Notes: generated by a model not told the origin, from the sequence alone. A stretch of DNA of 64,000 bases from Planococcus rifietoensis (GCF_001465795.2 NZ_CP013659.2:762501-826500), one strand, 5' to 3'; shown: positions 52,272-61,925, numbered from the stretch's first letter. Program-made: numbers and translations.

Positions 52272-52703
52272 TCAAGCCTCAGAGGCTAGCTTGGATTTCA
52301 CTTGTTCAGCAAGTTCCTGAATCTTCTCTGTGGTGTACTCTTTTTCTTTAGTCATCCACTTGGCGCCGAACCCATCGCTTGCGCCGTAGCGCGGAATGAA
52401 ATGAAGATGGAAATGGAAGACGCTTTGCCCAGCTTTTGGTCCATTATTGTTCAACAAATTCATGCCTTCGGGTTCGAAGGTTTCTTTGATGGCGCTGGCG
52501 ATCTTCGGCGCTACGCTGAACAATTGAGCAGCTTCTTCCGGCGCCATGTCGTAGACAAACTCGCGATGGGTTTTCGGGATCAGCAGCGTATGCCCTTTTG
52601 ATAAAGGCATGATGTCCATAAAGGCATAGACATGCTCGTCCTCGTACACTTTGACGCTCGGGATATCCCCTGCAATGATTTTGCAAAAAATGCAATCGCT
52701 CAT
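52272..52703 (-). CDS. hit: HIT family hydrolase
   Basis: A 143-residue histidine-triad nucleotide-binding protein. N-terminal CIFCKIIAGDIPS with a zinc-type CxxC, LLIPKTHRE, and the catalytic triad HFHLHFIPR. Hydrolyses or binds nucleoside phosphoramidates. ATG 52703 follows AAAGGATG; the longer frame to 52778 is not supported. Divergent from ecsA, as in B. subtilis. Confidence 0.94.
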   Translation of the reverse strand: MSDCIFCKIIAGDIPSVKVYEDEHVYAFMDIMPLSKGHTLLIPKTHREFVYDMAPEEAAQLFSVAPKIASAIKETFEPEGMNLLNNNGPKAGQSVFHFHLHFIPRYGASDGFGAKWMTKEKEYTTEKIQELAEQVKSKLASEA

Positions 52704-52877
52704 AAACTCATCCTTTCTGTAATGGGTTGGCCGTTCTTTTTTCAGTTTACCATATTCAGTGAGCGAGTCATTCCACATGTCAGCTTGTCCTGGACGGGTT
52801 CATGAAGCATCGCATTTCCCAAAAGAATTCATCGCACAGTTTTGATACAATAGTAAACGAAGAAAGAGGTGTTGAAA

Positions 52878-53627
52878 GTGGCAATATTGGAAGTAGAAAA
52901 TTTAACGGGCGGCTATACAAGAAAGCCCGTGTTAAAAGACGTGAGTTTTTCAATAGAGAAAGGCGAATTGGTCGGCTTGATCGGTTTGAACGGGGCGGGG
53001 AAGAGTACGACCATCAAGCATATCATCGGCATCATGCAGCCAAAGTCCGGTTCGATCCGACTCAATGGCCGGACGTTCGCGGAAGATATCGATGCTTACC
53101 GTTCCGCTTTTTCCTATATTCCGGAAACGCCTGTGTTGTACGAAGAATTGACCTTGCGCGAACATCTCGAACTGACAGCGATGGCTTATGGCTTAGAACA
53201 AGAGGTGTTCGAACAGCGTTCCGCAGCTTTATTGAAGGAATTCCGCATGGAAAAGCGGCTGAAATGGTTTCCGTCCCATTTCTCAAAAGGGATGCGCCAG
53301 AAAGTTATGATCATGAGTGCATTTCTTGTCGATCCCGATTTGTACATCATCGATGAACCCTTCGTCGGGCTCGACCCGCTAGGCATCAAATCGCTGCTTG
53401 ACCAGATGGAACAGCAAAAGCGCAGCGGCGCGTCAGTGCTCATGTCGACCCATATCCTGTCGACTGCAGAACGCTATTGCGACCGGATCATCCTGCTCCA
53501 CAACGGGCGTGTGCGGGCGATCGGCACGATGCCGGAGCTGCGCCAGGCATTCGGCATGCCGGATGCCTCACTCGATGACCTGTATATTGCGATGACCGAG
53601 GATGACGACAATGAAGAACCTGCATGA
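52878..53627 (+). CDS. ecsA: ABC transporter ATPase EcsA
   Basis: 249 residues, very close to B. subtilis EcsA: LTGGYTRKPVLKDVSF, Walker A GLNGAGKSTT, IPETPVLYEELTLREHLELTAMA-type helix, FSKGMRQKVMI signature, Walker B LYIIDEPFVGLDP and LMSTHILSTAERYCD. With EcsB it affects exoenzyme secretion, competence and intramembrane proteolysis by RasP. GTG 52878 fits the family N-terminus and has AAGAGG upstream. Its end overlaps ecsB. Confidence 0.94.
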   Translation: MAILEVENLTGGYTRKPVLKDVSFSIEKGELVGLIGLNGAGKSTTIKHIIGIMQPKSGSIRLNGRTFAEDIDAYRSAFSYIPETPVLYEELTLREHLELTAMAYGLEQEVFEQRSAALLKEFRMEKRLKWFPSHFSKGMRQKVMIMSAFLVDPDLYIIDEPFVGLDPLGIKSLLDQMEQQKRSGASVLMSTHILSTAERYCDRIILLHNGRVRAIGTMPELRQAFGMPDASLDDLYIAMTEDDDNEEPA

Positions 53628-54831
53628 AGTGTGGAACAAGCGGCTCCGGCGTTATACGACGGAAGTCCAGAACTATTTAAAATTCATCGTCACCGGCCAT
53701 ATTGCAGTTGTCATGCTGTTCGCCATCGGGGCGGCCGGTTACGCTTACAGCGAATGGGTGCAAAATGTGCCGCCTGAATTTCCGGCAGCGCTATTGATGG
53801 CTGTGCTATTCGGGGCGCTATTGTCTTACAGCCCGCCGGTGACCTTATTGAAGCAAGCGGACAGCGTTTACCTATTGCCGCTTGAAAGCCGGCTTGATGA
53901 ATATCTGAAACCGGCACTTCGCTGGACTTATGTGTCGCAATTGTATTTGCCGATTGTGGTCTTCGTCGTCTCCTTGCCGCTCATCAACGCCTTATACGGC
54001 TTGCCCTCGTCTTATTTGATCGGGTTCCCGATTCTATTGCTGCTCGTGAAGTGGTGGAATGTCAGGAGCGAGTTTCATTTTCGGAAATCCGATGAAGGGC
54101 ACAAAGTGTGGCTCGAGCGCGCGGTCCGGTTCCTGCTCGTTGCTGGATTTGTGTGGTCGTATGTCGACGGCTGGATTGTTGTTTCGGCAGTCTTTTTGTT
54201 CGCGATGATTTTCTACGGCAAATGGCTCGAACGCCGCGCTGCGGGAAAAGCATTCCCATACGGGCATTTCATCGAATTGGAAGAAAACCGCATGCTGCGC
54301 TTTTACCAGTTCGCCAATTATTTCACCGACGTCCCGCATTTGAAAGGGAAGGTGAGGGAGCGCCGATGGCTCAACCCGGTTTATCGTTTGATCAAGAGCA
54401 AAGCGTCCAATGCCCATTTGTATTTGGTGAGCCGGACGTTCATTCGTTCGGATGAGCTGTTCTTTCTATGGGTGCGGTTGACGCTGATCATCCTGGTCGG
54501 CGCTTGGCTTATCCCGTTCCAAATCGCCATCGCTTTATTTGCCGGGGCATTGGCGTTCGCTTCCACGATCCAATTGTGGCAAGGCTTGAATCAGTCCCAG
54601 CATTTCCGCATGGACCAATTGTTTCCGCTTAGCACGCATAGCCGCGAAAAAGCGGTATGGAGTTGGGTGCTCGCGGTCCAGTTGATCCAAACTGCAGCGG
54701 CATCGATCCTGCTGCTGGCACTCGGACAGTTTGCAACAGCGCTACTTATTGCGGCAGTCATAGCCGTCGTTTCGGTCGTGACGCTTGCAGGCGCCAGAAG
54801 AAAATCGGCACAGCTGAACAAACGAAAATAA
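53611..54831 (+). CDS. ecsB: ABC transporter permease EcsB
   Basis: 406 residues with about nine to ten helices in two clusters and a cytoplasmic loop (about 215-265). N-terminal WNKRLRRYTTEVQNYLKFI and LYLPIV fit EcsB. Membrane partner of EcsA. ATG 53611 follows GAGGATGACGAC and lies inside the ecsA coding end (17-base overlap). No ecsC gene follows, unlike B. subtilis. Confidence 0.92.
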   Translation: MKNLHEVWNKRLRRYTTEVQNYLKFIVTGHIAVVMLFAIGAAGYAYSEWVQNVPPEFPAALLMAVLFGALLSYSPPVTLLKQADSVYLLPLESRLDEYLKPALRWTYVSQLYLPIVVFVVSLPLINALYGLPSSYLIGFPILLLLVKWWNVRSEFHFRKSDEGHKVWLERAVRFLLVAGFVWSYVDGWIVVSAVFLFAMIFYGKWLERRAAGKAFPYGHFIELEENRMLRFYQFANYFTDVPHLKGKVRERRWLNPVYRLIKSKASNAHLYLVSRTFIRSDELFFLWVRLTLIILVGAWLIPFQIAIALFAGALAFASTIQLWQGLNQSQHFRMDQLFPLSTHSREKAVWSWVLAVQLIQTAAASILLLALGQFATALLIAAVIAVVSVVTLAGARRKSAQLNKRK

Positions 54832-54834
54832 TAA

Positions 54835-54875
54835 AAAAAGGGCTGGAGATAATGAAAATTTCTCCAGCCCTTTTG
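54835..54875. terminator. Terminator between ecsB and the amidohydrolase gene
   Basis: AAAAGGGCTGGAGA pairs with TCTCCAGCCCTTTT around TAATGAAAATT. Bidirectional. Confidence 0.9.
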
Positions 54876-54885
54876 CTATGTCGTT

Positions 54886-56052
54886 TTATTCGTGGCAAGT
54901 GACAGCAGCTTTGCCAAGCGTTTTCGCAGCTATCAACATCGCTTCTTCTTTAAAATCGAATTTCGGATGGTGGTGGGGATAGACTTCGCCGTCCGGCATT
55001 GCACCGGTAAAGAAAAACGTGCCTGGAATTTCTTCAAGGTAGTAGGCGAAATCCTCGCCGCCCATTTGCGGCGGGCAATTGAAGACTTCAGTTACACCGG
55101 GCACATCTTCAGCAAGGTCTCTCAGGAATTCTGTTTCCTTTTCGTGAGTGACGACCGGCGGGTAGCCCCGGTGGAATTTAAAGTCGATGTCGCTATTGGT
55201 CGCGATGGCCGTGCCTTTAGCGACGCGCTCCATTTCCTGCTCCATAAGGGTGCGCGTTTCTTCGGTGAAGGATCTGACCGTCCCGTTCAGTTTTGATTGG
55301 TCGGCAATGATATTGAACGGGTTTTCTGCAATGAATGATGCGATCGTGAGTACTGCAGACTCGAGCGGGTCCACGCGACGAGCGACAAGCTGCTGCAGGC
55401 TAGTGACAAGTTGCGCCCCTGTCACGACGGCATCGACAGTTTCGTGTGGCATCGCGCCGTGGCCGCCGCGCCCTTGTACAGTGATTTCAAAGCGGTCTGC
55501 AGCTGCCATGATCGGGCCAGTCCGGTAATCGATCCGTCCGAATGGCGTCGTCGACCAAAGATGGGTGCCGAAGATAACGTCGACCCCATCAAGCGCACCG
55601 TCTTCGATCATCGGTTTCGCACCGCCTGGCGCAAGCTCTTCTGCATGCTGGTGAATGAGCACGTACGTGCCAGGGAGTTCGTCACGCAGCCCGTGGAGGA
55701 TTTTGCCAAGAACGAGCAAGGTCGCCGTATGGCCGTCGTGTCCGCAAGCATGTACCACATTCGGTACAGTGGATTTATAGCTGGTTTCTTTCTGGTCCTG
55801 AATTGGCAGGGCGTCAAAATCGGCGCGCAAGGCGACTGTCTTGCCGGGTTTTGAGCCGCGGATCGTCGCGATGACGCCATTGCCTCCCACGCCATGGCGG
55901 ATATCGATACCGAGATCTTCATAGAAGTCACGGATGTATTTAGCGGTTTTAGTTTCGTGGAATGACGGCTCTGGATTCATGTGCAAGTGGCGGCGGATGT
56001 CCACCATCTCTGGGTAGGCGTTATCAAGCTCAGCAAATATCTTCTCAATCAT
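54886..56052 (-). CDS. M20 family amidohydrolase (YhaA-like)
   Basis: 388 residues of the M20D amidohydrolase group, which remove N-acyl groups from amino acids or peptides. Metal site residues appear in order: ACGHDGHTA, HQHAEELAPGG, a conserved GTHLWS, and GGEDFAYYLEEIPG; HHHPKFDF near the end supplies the last ligand. A lid domain lies about 180-290. Equivalent in position to B. subtilis yhaA beside ecs. ATG 56052 has AGGAAGGAT upstream. Substrate not determinable. Confidence 0.9.
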   Translation of the reverse strand: MIEKIFAELDNAYPEMVDIRRHLHMNPEPSFHETKTAKYIRDFYEDLGIDIRHGVGGNGVIATIRGSKPGKTVALRADFDALPIQDQKETSYKSTVPNVVHACGHDGHTATLLVLGKILHGLRDELPGTYVLIHQHAEELAPGGAKPMIEDGALDGVDVIFGTHLWSTTPFGRIDYRTGPIMAAADRFEITVQGRGGHGAMPHETVDAVVTGAQLVTSLQQLVARRVDPLESAVLTIASFIAENPFNIIADQSKLNGTVRSFTEETRTLMEQEMERVAKGTAIATNSDIDFKFHRGYPPVVTHEKETEFLRDLAEDVPGVTEVFNCPPQMGGEDFAYYLEEIPGTFFFTGAMPDGEVYPHHHPKFDFKEEAMLIAAKTLGKAAVTCHE

Positions 56053-56103
56053 TGGATCATATCCTTCCTAATTTTCTGCATTTTCTCTAGTTTAACATAG
56101 CAA

Positions 56104-56133
56104 AAAACAGAACGGGGAAGCCCCGTCCTGTCA
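56104..56133 (-). terminator. Terminator of the exchanger gene
   Basis: Minus strand ACAGGACGGGG pairs with CCCCGTTCTGT around CTT, followed by T5. Confidence 0.85.
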
Positions 56134-57129
56134 GTAAGTGAAATTGAGATAAGAAGCGACGAAATAAATAATGATAACCAAAATGGACGGTAGGCTATAC
56201 GCCCAGGTAGAAGTGGTCTTTGGTCTGTAGAGCGAGAACATGATCAATACGCTCATGATGAGCACGGCAGTGGCAATAATGAAATTGGCACCTGATACTT
56301 CAGCAAGAATCGACCCCTCTACGTAAATCGGGTCTGACAATGCCAAGATGACCATGTTGAAGATATTGCTTCCGAGGACAGCACCGACTGCCATATTGAC
56401 ATTCGACAGGCGGAGCGCGACGAACACAGAAATTGCTTCAGGCAGGGAAGTGGCCGCGGCCACCAGGAAACTGCCGACAAAGCTGGAACCGATTCCTGTC
56501 ACGACCGCAATTTCATCACCCGTGATGGACAGGGCAGTCCCTGCTGCCATGATGACTAAAGCCACAATCGCGAAACGGATGCCTGCGTGTTTCGGCGATA
56601 AATGGGCGCTCGGGTTTTTCGGCGCTTTGGCATCGACCGGCTCATCATCCATATCGATCGTATCCAAGTTCGGCAATTTATTGATGATCAACATCCCGAC
56701 TATATAGGTGATGCCGATCGCCAGCGAATCAAGGCCGATCCCGAGGAATGTGATATCAGTACGCAGCCATAATGCCAAGAGCAATAGCACGGTCAGGAAG
56801 ATGCCGAGCAGAGAAGAATAGGTATGGTCCTTAGATGCCCGCTCGAGCATGCGGCGTCGGTTCAACAGCAAATCGAATCCGGCTAAAATAAATAAATTGA
56901 ACAAGTTCGAACCAATCATATTGCCGACTGCGATATCGGCATTGCCGATCGCAGCTGCCGAGAAGCTTGTGGAGATTTCTGGGAGACTGGTGGCACCAGC
57001 AAGCAGGAGCGTACCGACCATCATGCCGCCCATCGCTGATTTTTCACTGATGACGTCCGCATACTGGGACAGTTTAATGGCAGCGAACACGGTGACTGCC
57101 GCAGCCAGCAGAAAATAAATAAATACCAA
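56131..57129 (-). CDS. Sodium/calcium exchanger family protein
   Basis: 332 residues with about ten helices and the two inverted alpha repeats of the CaCA superfamily: GATSLPEISTSF...GNMIGSNLFN (about 45-80) and AATSLPEAISVF...GAVLGSNIFN (about 225-265). The conserved glutamates in each repeat bind the cation. A hydrophilic loop with NPSAHLSPKH separates the halves. Exchanges Ca2+ for Na+ or H+. GGAGGAAC precedes ATG 57129. Confidence 0.93.
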   Translation of the reverse strand: MVFIYFLLAAAVTVFAAIKLSQYADVISEKSAMGGMMVGTLLLAGATSLPEISTSFSAAAIGNADIAVGNMIGSNLFNLFILAGFDLLLNRRRMLERASKDHTYSSLLGIFLTVLLLLALWLRTDITFLGIGLDSLAIGITYIVGMLIINKLPNLDTIDMDDEPVDAKAPKNPSAHLSPKHAGIRFAIVALVIMAAGTALSITGDEIAVVTGIGSSFVGSFLVAAATSLPEAISVFVALRLSNVNMAVGAVLGSNIFNMVILALSDPIYVEGSILAEVSGANFIIATAVLIMSVLIMFSLYRPKTTSTWAYSLPSILVIIIYFVASYLNFTY

Positions 57130-57165
57130 TTGTTGTTCCTCCTAAATGGGTTTCTTCTATATACA

Positions 57166-57196
57166 CAGTAAAACAGCCGGACTAGCCGGCTGTTGA
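57166..57196 (-). terminator. Terminator of hmoB
   Basis: Minus strand AACAGCCGGCTA pairs with TAGTCCGGCTGTT over GCCGG, followed by TTAC. Moderate T content. Confidence 0.7.
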
Positions 57197-57712
57197 TCAC
57201 GCATCTTCTTCGGGTTTCGCTTTATACATGGTAACGTAAGAAGAACCGGAGAAGATATTGGCGCGCGGTTTTTCCGCTTCTTCCTGTGGTTTTTCGGAAT
57301 GTGCTTTGGCAAAAGCTTGTGATTCTTTCCATTTCTCATAGAATGCCGGTGATTCCCATTCGGTCAAGACGACATACGTGTCGGAATCGAGCGGCCGCAA
57401 GACGCGGAAAGCGACATATCCGGGCTCGTTTTCAATCGCGCCGGCACGGTTCTTGAAGCGGTGCTCAAAAACAGGCCGCCCTTCGTCGGCAACCGGGATA
57501 TTGTTCATGACGAAAAATCCTTTTTCGCGGAACTCGCCCGTGCCATCGACCACTTCAAAGCGGCGAGGAGTTTGGAAAATGGATTTCCCTTCGGTCTCGT
57601 GCAATAGCAAAGTCGTGTTTTCGCCTTGCATCAGCACCATTGTTTCATCCGCATGCTTTTCACGCATTTTTTTCATAAATTCGTAAGTTCCTGTCGTCAT
57701 ATAAATATTCAT
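57197..57712 (-). CDS. hmoB: Heme-degrading monooxygenase HmoB
   Basis: 171 residues. The N-terminal half is a poorly conserved region and the C-terminal half (about 65-165) an ABM-type antibiotic biosynthesis monooxygenase domain with FFVMNNIPV, EHRFKNRAGAIENEPGYVAFRVLRP-like spacing and WESPAFYEKWKESQAF. It resembles B. subtilis HmoB (YhgC), which opens the haem ring to free iron. Divergent from the haem-synthesis genes hemE-hemH, the same layout as B. subtilis. AGGAGGC precedes ATG 57712. Confidence 0.9.
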   Translation of the reverse strand: MNIYMTTGTYEFMKKMREKHADETMVLMQGENTTLLLHETEGKSIFQTPRRFEVVDGTGEFREKGFFVMNNIPVADEGRPVFEHRFKNRAGAIENEPGYVAFRVLRPLDSDTYVVLTEWESPAFYEKWKESQAFAKAHSEKPQEEAEKPRANIFSGSSYVTMYKAKPEEDA

Positions 57713-57826
57713 TGAAAAAGCCTCCTAATCATCGGGATACATTTTGAATTGCTACCTCACTTTTCCCTAAAATACGGCGCTTGAAACAGATGGTGTCAAA
57801 TCGGTGAAGGGAATCGGGTCTAATTT

Positions 57827-57855
57827 ATGACAATTGCCGCCGGATTCTATACAAT
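57827..57855 (+). promoter_or_regulatory. hemE-hemH promoter
   Basis: ATGACA (57827-57832), 17 bp, TACAAT (57850-57855), about 80 bases before hemE. A 15-bp palindrome follows at 57868. Confidence 0.6.
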
Positions 57856-57867
57856 AAGGGGCGGAGA

Positions 57868-57882
57868 GTCTATAGTATAGAC
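57868..57882. promoter_or_regulatory. 7-1-7 palindrome in the hemE leader
   Basis: GTCTATA-G-TATAGAC, a perfect inverted repeat just downstream of the predicted transcription start. It could be an operator of a Fur-superfamily or other dimeric regulator. No match to a named consensus is claimed. Confidence 0.45.
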
Positions 57883-57933
57883 GGATAATGAAGGATAAAC
57901 TATAGCCGCAAAGACTGAAGGGATGACTAATTC

Positions 57934-58977
57934 ATGACTTTTAATGATACGTACCTGCGCGCAGCGCGTGGAGAGAAGACCGATCATGTACCGGTATGGT
58001 ATATGCGCCAGGCTGGGCGTTCACAGCCAGAATACCGCAAGATCAAAGAGAAATATTCGTTGGAAGAAATCACGCATCAGCCGGAACTTTGCGCTTACGT
58101 CACGAAGCTGCCGGTCGACCAATATGACGTCGACGCAGCGATTCTTTACAAAGATATCGTGACACCGCTTCCAGCCATTGGGGTGGACGTCAAGATCAAA
58201 GGCGGCGTCGGGCCGGTCATCAGCAATCCGATCCGCACAAAAGCGGACATCGACCGCCTCGGTGAAATCAATCCTGAGCAGGATGTCGACTACGTGCTGA
58301 AGACAATCAAGATTTTGACTGAAGAGCAATTGAACGTGCCGCTCATCGGTTTTTCCGGCGCGCCGTTCACGCTCGCGAGCTATATGATCGAAGGCGGCCC
58401 ATCGAAGAGCTATAACAAAACGAAAGCGATGATGGTATCAGAACCGGAAATGTGGTTTGCGCTCATGGACAAACTGGCCGACACGATCATCCCTTACGTA
58501 AAGGCACAGATCCATGCCGGTGCAAAAGCGATCCAGATTTTCGACTCATGGGTCGGCGCATTGAATGTGGAAGATTACCGCATTTTCATCAAACCGGTCA
58601 TGGACCGCATCTTCAAAGAAATTGGCGAAGAAGGCGTGCCGATGACGATTTTTGGCGTCGGTGCAAGCCACCTGGCGAATGAATGGCATGACCTGCCGGT
58701 AGATGTGGTAGGACTGGATTGGCGTTTGCCGATCACCGAAGCACGTGAAAGAGGCTTGACGAAAGCCTTGATGGGCAACTTCGACCCGTCTTATTTGCTG
58801 GCGGATTGGTCTGTCATCGAAGAACGCACGAAAAGAATCCTGGATATGGGCATGCAAAATGATGGCTATATCTTTAACCTTGGACACGGGGTCTTCCCAG
58901 AAGTGCAGCCGGACACGCTGAAGCGTCTGACGGCATTTGTCCATGAATACAGTGCAGCTTATAAACAACAGAACTAA
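57934..58977 (+). CDS. hemE: Uroporphyrinogen decarboxylase
   Basis: 347 residues. Decarboxylates uroporphyrinogen III to coproporphyrinogen III in haem synthesis. Signature [15 protein letters not shown] (from residue 21) and [17 protein letters not shown] are typical. Further conserved stretches are [10 protein letters not shown] and the C-terminal [16 protein letters not shown] 57934 follows GAAGGGATG. Leads a two-gene operon with hemH 24 bases downstream. Confidence 0.96.
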   Translation: MTFNDTYLRAARGEKTDHVPVWYMRQAGRSQPEYRKIKEKYSLEEITHQPELCAYVTKLPVDQYDVDAAILYKDIVTPLPAIGVDVKIKGGVGPVISNPIRTKADIDRLGEINPEQDVDYVLKTIKILTEEQLNVPLIGFSGAPFTLASYMIEGGPSKSYNKTKAMMVSEPEMWFALMDKLADTIIPYVKAQIHAGAKAIQIFDSWVGALNVEDYRIFIKPVMDRIFKEIGEEGVPMTIFGVGASHLANEWHDLPVDVVGLDWRLPITEARERGLTKALMGNFDPSYLLADWSVIEERTKRILDMGMQNDGYIFNLGHGVFPEVQPDTLKRLTAFVHEYSAAYKQQN

Positions 58978-59001
58978 CAAACTTTTGACGAGGTGATTGT
59001 G

Positions 59002-59931
59002 ATGAAAAAGACAATGGGATTATTGGTAATGGCGTATGGTACGCCGTATTCTGAAGATGACATCGAGCGCTACTACACGCATATTCGCCGCGGCCGCAAG
59101 CCGAGCGAAGAAGCGTTGCAGGATTTGAAAGACCGCTACAAAGCGATCGGCGGCATTTCACCGCTGGCTAGAATTACAGAAGACCAAGCGAATGGCTTGT
59201 GTGACCGTTTGAACGAATTGCAGGATGACATCGAGTTCAAAATGTATCTCGGCTTGAAGCATATCGAGCCATTCGTGGAAGACGGCGTGGAAGAGATGAA
59301 AAAAGACGGCATCGAAGAAGCGATTTCAATCGTTCTTGCGCCGCATTTCTCGACATTCTCCGTTAAATCCTATAACGGCCGTGCAAAAGAAACAGCCGAT
59401 AAACTCGGCATCAAGCTGACTTCAGTGGAAAGCTGGTACACAGAGCCGAAATTCATCCAATTCTGGAGCGAGAAAGTAAGCGCGGCATTTGCTGAAATGT
59501 CAGAACAAGAACGCGCGAAATCCTGCCTGATCGTCTCTGCGCATTCCCTGCCGGAGAAAATCATCGCAAATGGCGATCCGTACCCAGACCAATTGAAAGA
59601 AACAGCGGACTTGATCGCCGAAGCGGCGGGCGTTGAAAACTATGAAATCGGCTGGCAAAGTGCTGGGCAGACGCCAGAGCCATGGATCGGGCCAGACGTC
59701 CAGGATTTGACGCGCGAGTTGCACGAAGAAAAAGGCTATAACTCATTCGTCTACACGCCAGTAGGTTTCATTACAGACCATTTGGAAGTCTTGTACGATA
59801 ATGACTACGAATGTAAAGTCGTCTGTGATGAAATCGGCGCAACATACCGCCGTCCGGAAATGCCGAACGTCGACCCATTGTTTATCGATGGAATGGCCAA
59901 TGTCGTCTTGAATAAATTAAACGAAAACTAA
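59002..59931 (+). CDS. hemH: Ferrochelatase (coproporphyrin III type)
   Basis: About 309 residues. Inserts ferrous iron into coproporphyrin III in the Gram-positive pathway. [19 protein letters not shown] opens the protein. The metal-site histidine is in [14 protein letters not shown], with a conserved glutamate in [18 protein letters not shown] and [14 protein letters not shown] are also family blocks. ATG 59002 follows GAGGTGATT. hemY, the third gene of the B. subtilis operon, is not present downstream. Confidence 0.95.
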   Translation: MKKTMGLLVMAYGTPYSEDDIERYYTHIRRGRKPSEEALQDLKDRYKAIGGISPLARITEDQANGLCDRLNELQDDIEFKMYLGLKHIEPFVEDGVEEMKKDGIEEAISIVLAPHFSTFSVKSYNGRAKETADKLGIKLTSVESWYTEPKFIQFWSEKVSAAFAEMSEQERAKSCLIVSAHSLPEKIIANGDPYPDQLKETADLIAEAAGVENYEIGWQSAGQTPEPWIGPDVQDLTRELHEEKGYNSFVYTPVGFITDHLEVLYDNDYECKVVCDEIGATYRRPEMPNVDPLFIDGMANVVLNKLNEN

Positions 59932-59990
59932 TCCTGTCGAAATCGTCTAGGATGCAAGCTTTCAAGCTATAAACCGTTATTAAAACGCCG

Positions 59991-60020
59991 CTCGGCAGTT
60001 AACTGCGGCGGCGTTTTATC
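59991..60020 (+). terminator. Terminator of the hemE-hemH operon
   Basis: AAAACGCCGC pairs with GCGGCGTTTT around a loop that contains a GCAGTTAACTGC palindrome; TTATC follows. Confidence 0.85.
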
Positions 60021-60083
60021 AATGAATGGGCAGAAATTGCGGCTAGTGGGCGCAATATGCGCCCGCTGCGAGGAGGAAATCAC

Positions 60084-60536
60084 ATGAAAAAGTGGATCGC
60101 TCTGATGCTGGTATTGCTGTTGGCAGCATGTGGCGAAGAAGATTCATCGGCTGGTGCGGGAGAATTGCCGCAGGAAGTGGAAGTCGAATTCAATACACAA
60201 GAAACCGCCGACCCTGGCGAAGAAATGTTGCTATCGGCCACTGTCACGCAAGGCACAGAGGCGGTAGAAGATGCGGATGAAGTGGTCTTTGAAGTATGGC
60301 AATCGGGAGCTCGTGACAATAGCGAGATGCTAGAGGCAAGCCATACGCAAGACGGGGTTTACGAATATGCATGGACGGCAGGAGAAGAAGGGCTGTATTT
60401 CATCCAAGCCCATACAACGGCCCGTCGCATGCACGTTATGCCGAAAATGGAATTGACGATAGGCAATCCGGACCCTGAAACGATTGTGCCTGATGATAGC
60501 GAAGATGCAGATGCCATGGAAAAGATGGGTCATTGA
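60084..60536 (+). CDS. YtkA-like (FixH-type) lipoprotein
   Basis: 150 residues. Lipoprotein signal MKKWIALMLVLLLAAC with the lipid cysteine at 16. Then an extracytoplasmic YtkA-like beta-sandwich (about 35-130; LLSATVTQGTEAVEDADEV, DGVYEYAWTAGEEGLYFIQ), and an acidic C-terminal tail. Family members may take part in copper or redox handling outside the membrane, but this is not established. GAGGAGGAAATC precedes ATG 60084. Confidence 0.85.
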   Translation: MKKWIALMLVLLLAACGEEDSSAGAGELPQEVEVEFNTQETADPGEEMLLSATVTQGTEAVEDADEVVFEVWQSGARDNSEMLEASHTQDGVYEYAWTAGEEGLYFIQAHTTARRMHVMPKMELTIGNPDPETIVPDDSEDADAMEKMGH

Positions 60537-60584
60537 TTCTTCAGTCTTCGCTGCTGTTGCACAACAGTTGGAAGGTAACGCATA

Positions 60585-60618
60585 AAAAAACGGCCGGAGA
60601 ATTTCTCCGGCCGTTTTG
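60585..60618. terminator. Terminator between the YtkA-like gene and yhfH
   Basis: AAAACGGCCGGAGAA pairs with TTCTCCGGCCGTTTT with a minimal loop. Bidirectional. Confidence 0.9.
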
Positions 60619-60623
60619 TCTGT

Positions 60624-60749
60624 TTAGATTTCGTTACAGGTCTGGCAGTGATTGCCGTAGCACTCGTGCTGCTCTTCGATTTTCTCTCCGCAAGTGGCAC
60701 ACTGTTTCGGGGGCAAGTTCTTGAAGAATTCGACTACGTTCTCAATCAT
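60624..60749 (-). CDS. yhfH: YhfH family zinc-ribbon-like small protein (41 aa)
   Basis: ATG 60749 is preceded by AAAGGAGC. The 41-residue protein begins MIENVVEFFKNLPPK and has CATCGEK...HECYGNHCQTC, that is C17, C20, C30, C35 and C38. The paired CxxC motifs look like a zinc ribbon, as in the YhfH family. It lies next to lplJ (YhfJ) as in B. subtilis. Function unknown. Short enough to be missed by gene finders. Confidence 0.85.
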   Translation of the reverse strand: MIENVVEFFKNLPPKQCATCGEKIEEQHECYGNHCQTCNEI

Positions 60750-60893
60750 TTCTACCAGCTCCTTTTTGTTATAGTACTGTAAGTGATAAACACAGTGTAT
60801 TATAACAGTTTAGATCCGTCAACCCTCAACCGTGATTATTTTTAAAAATTCCGTTAAAATAAAGTCAGTCAACAGTAAAAAAGGAGAGAGATC

Positions 60894-61886
60894 ATGTATT
60901 TCGTAGATAATAAAGGCATCACAGATCCACGCATCAACCTGGCCATCGAGGAGTATTTATTGAAAACGATGGATGTCGACCAGAATCCATTCCTGCTGTT
61001 CTATATCAACGAACCATCCATCATTATCGGAAAAAACCAGAACACAGCAGAAGAAATTAATACCGACTATGTCGATTCGAACGGCATTCATGTTGTGCGC
61101 CGGCTTTCAGGCGGTGGGGCCGTGTATCATGACCATGGCAATTTGAACTTTAGTTTTATCACGAAAGATGACGGCAATAGTTTCCGTGATTTCCGCAAGT
61201 TCACAGAACCGGTCGTCAAAGCCTTGCAAGATATGGGCGTCAATGCCGAGCTTTCAGGGCGCAACGACCTCCTCGCTGAAGGGCGCAAGATTTCCGGCAA
61301 TGCCCAGTTTGCGACAAGAGGGCGCATGTTCAGCCACGGCACGCTGTTATTCGATACGAAGATGGATGAAGTCGTGTCGGCTTTGAAGGTCAATAAAGAA
61401 AAAATCGAGTCGAAAGGCATCAAATCGATCCGCAGCCGCGTGGCGAATATCTCGGAATTCCTCGATCAGGAAATGTCTGTGGAACAATTCCGTGAAGCTG
61501 TGCTGCATTCGATTTTTGCCGGTGAAGAAAATGTCCGTTTCTGGGAACTCACCGATGAAGACTGGGACAATATCCATGAATTGTCAAAAGAACGCTATGC
61601 TAATTGGGACTGGAACTACGGCAAATCGCCGAAGTTCAATATCAAGCAATCCCACCGCTTCCCGGTCGGCGGCATCGATGTCCGCCTGCAAGTGGAAAAA
61701 GGCATCGTGCAGGAAGCGCATATTTACGGCGATTTCTTCGGGGTCGGCGATGTATCGGAAATCGAACAGGCGATTACCGGCGTGAAATACGAACGCGTCG
61801 CGCTGGCTGAAGCGATCGAAGGCATCGACATCCCGAAATTGCTCGGAGGGATCACGACAGAAGATTTCCTCAAGTTGATTTATTAA
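60894..61886 (+). CDS. lplJ: Lipoate-protein ligase LplJ
   Basis: 330 residues. Activates lipoate with ATP and attaches it to lipoyl domains of 2-oxoacid dehydrogenases and GcvH. Family blocks are the N-terminal DPRINLAIEEYLL, IIIGKNQNTAEEIN, VVRRLSGGGAVYHDHGNLNF, and the lysine-containing GRKISGNAQF, where the lysine binds the lipoyl-adenylate. The C-terminal accessory domain (about 250-330) is present. AAAGGAGAG precedes ATG 60894. Confidence 0.95.
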   Translation: MYFVDNKGITDPRINLAIEEYLLKTMDVDQNPFLLFYINEPSIIIGKNQNTAEEINTDYVDSNGIHVVRRLSGGGAVYHDHGNLNFSFITKDDGNSFRDFRKFTEPVVKALQDMGVNAELSGRNDLLAEGRKISGNAQFATRGRMFSHGTLLFDTKMDEVVSALKVNKEKIESKGIKSIRSRVANISEFLDQEMSVEQFREAVLHSIFAGEENVRFWELTDEDWDNIHELSKERYANWDWNYGKSPKFNIKQSHRFPVGGIDVRLQVEKGIVQEAHIYGDFFGVGDVSEIEQAITGVKYERVALAEAIEGIDIPKLLGGITTEDFLKLIY

Positions 61887-61896
61887 GATTTTCTGT

Positions 61897-61925
61897 GGAG
61901 CCTGCTTTCGAGCAGGCTCTTTTGT
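61897..61925 (+). terminator. Terminator of lplJ
   Basis: GAGCCTGCT pairs with AGCAGGCTC around TTCG, followed by TTTTG. Confidence 0.85.
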
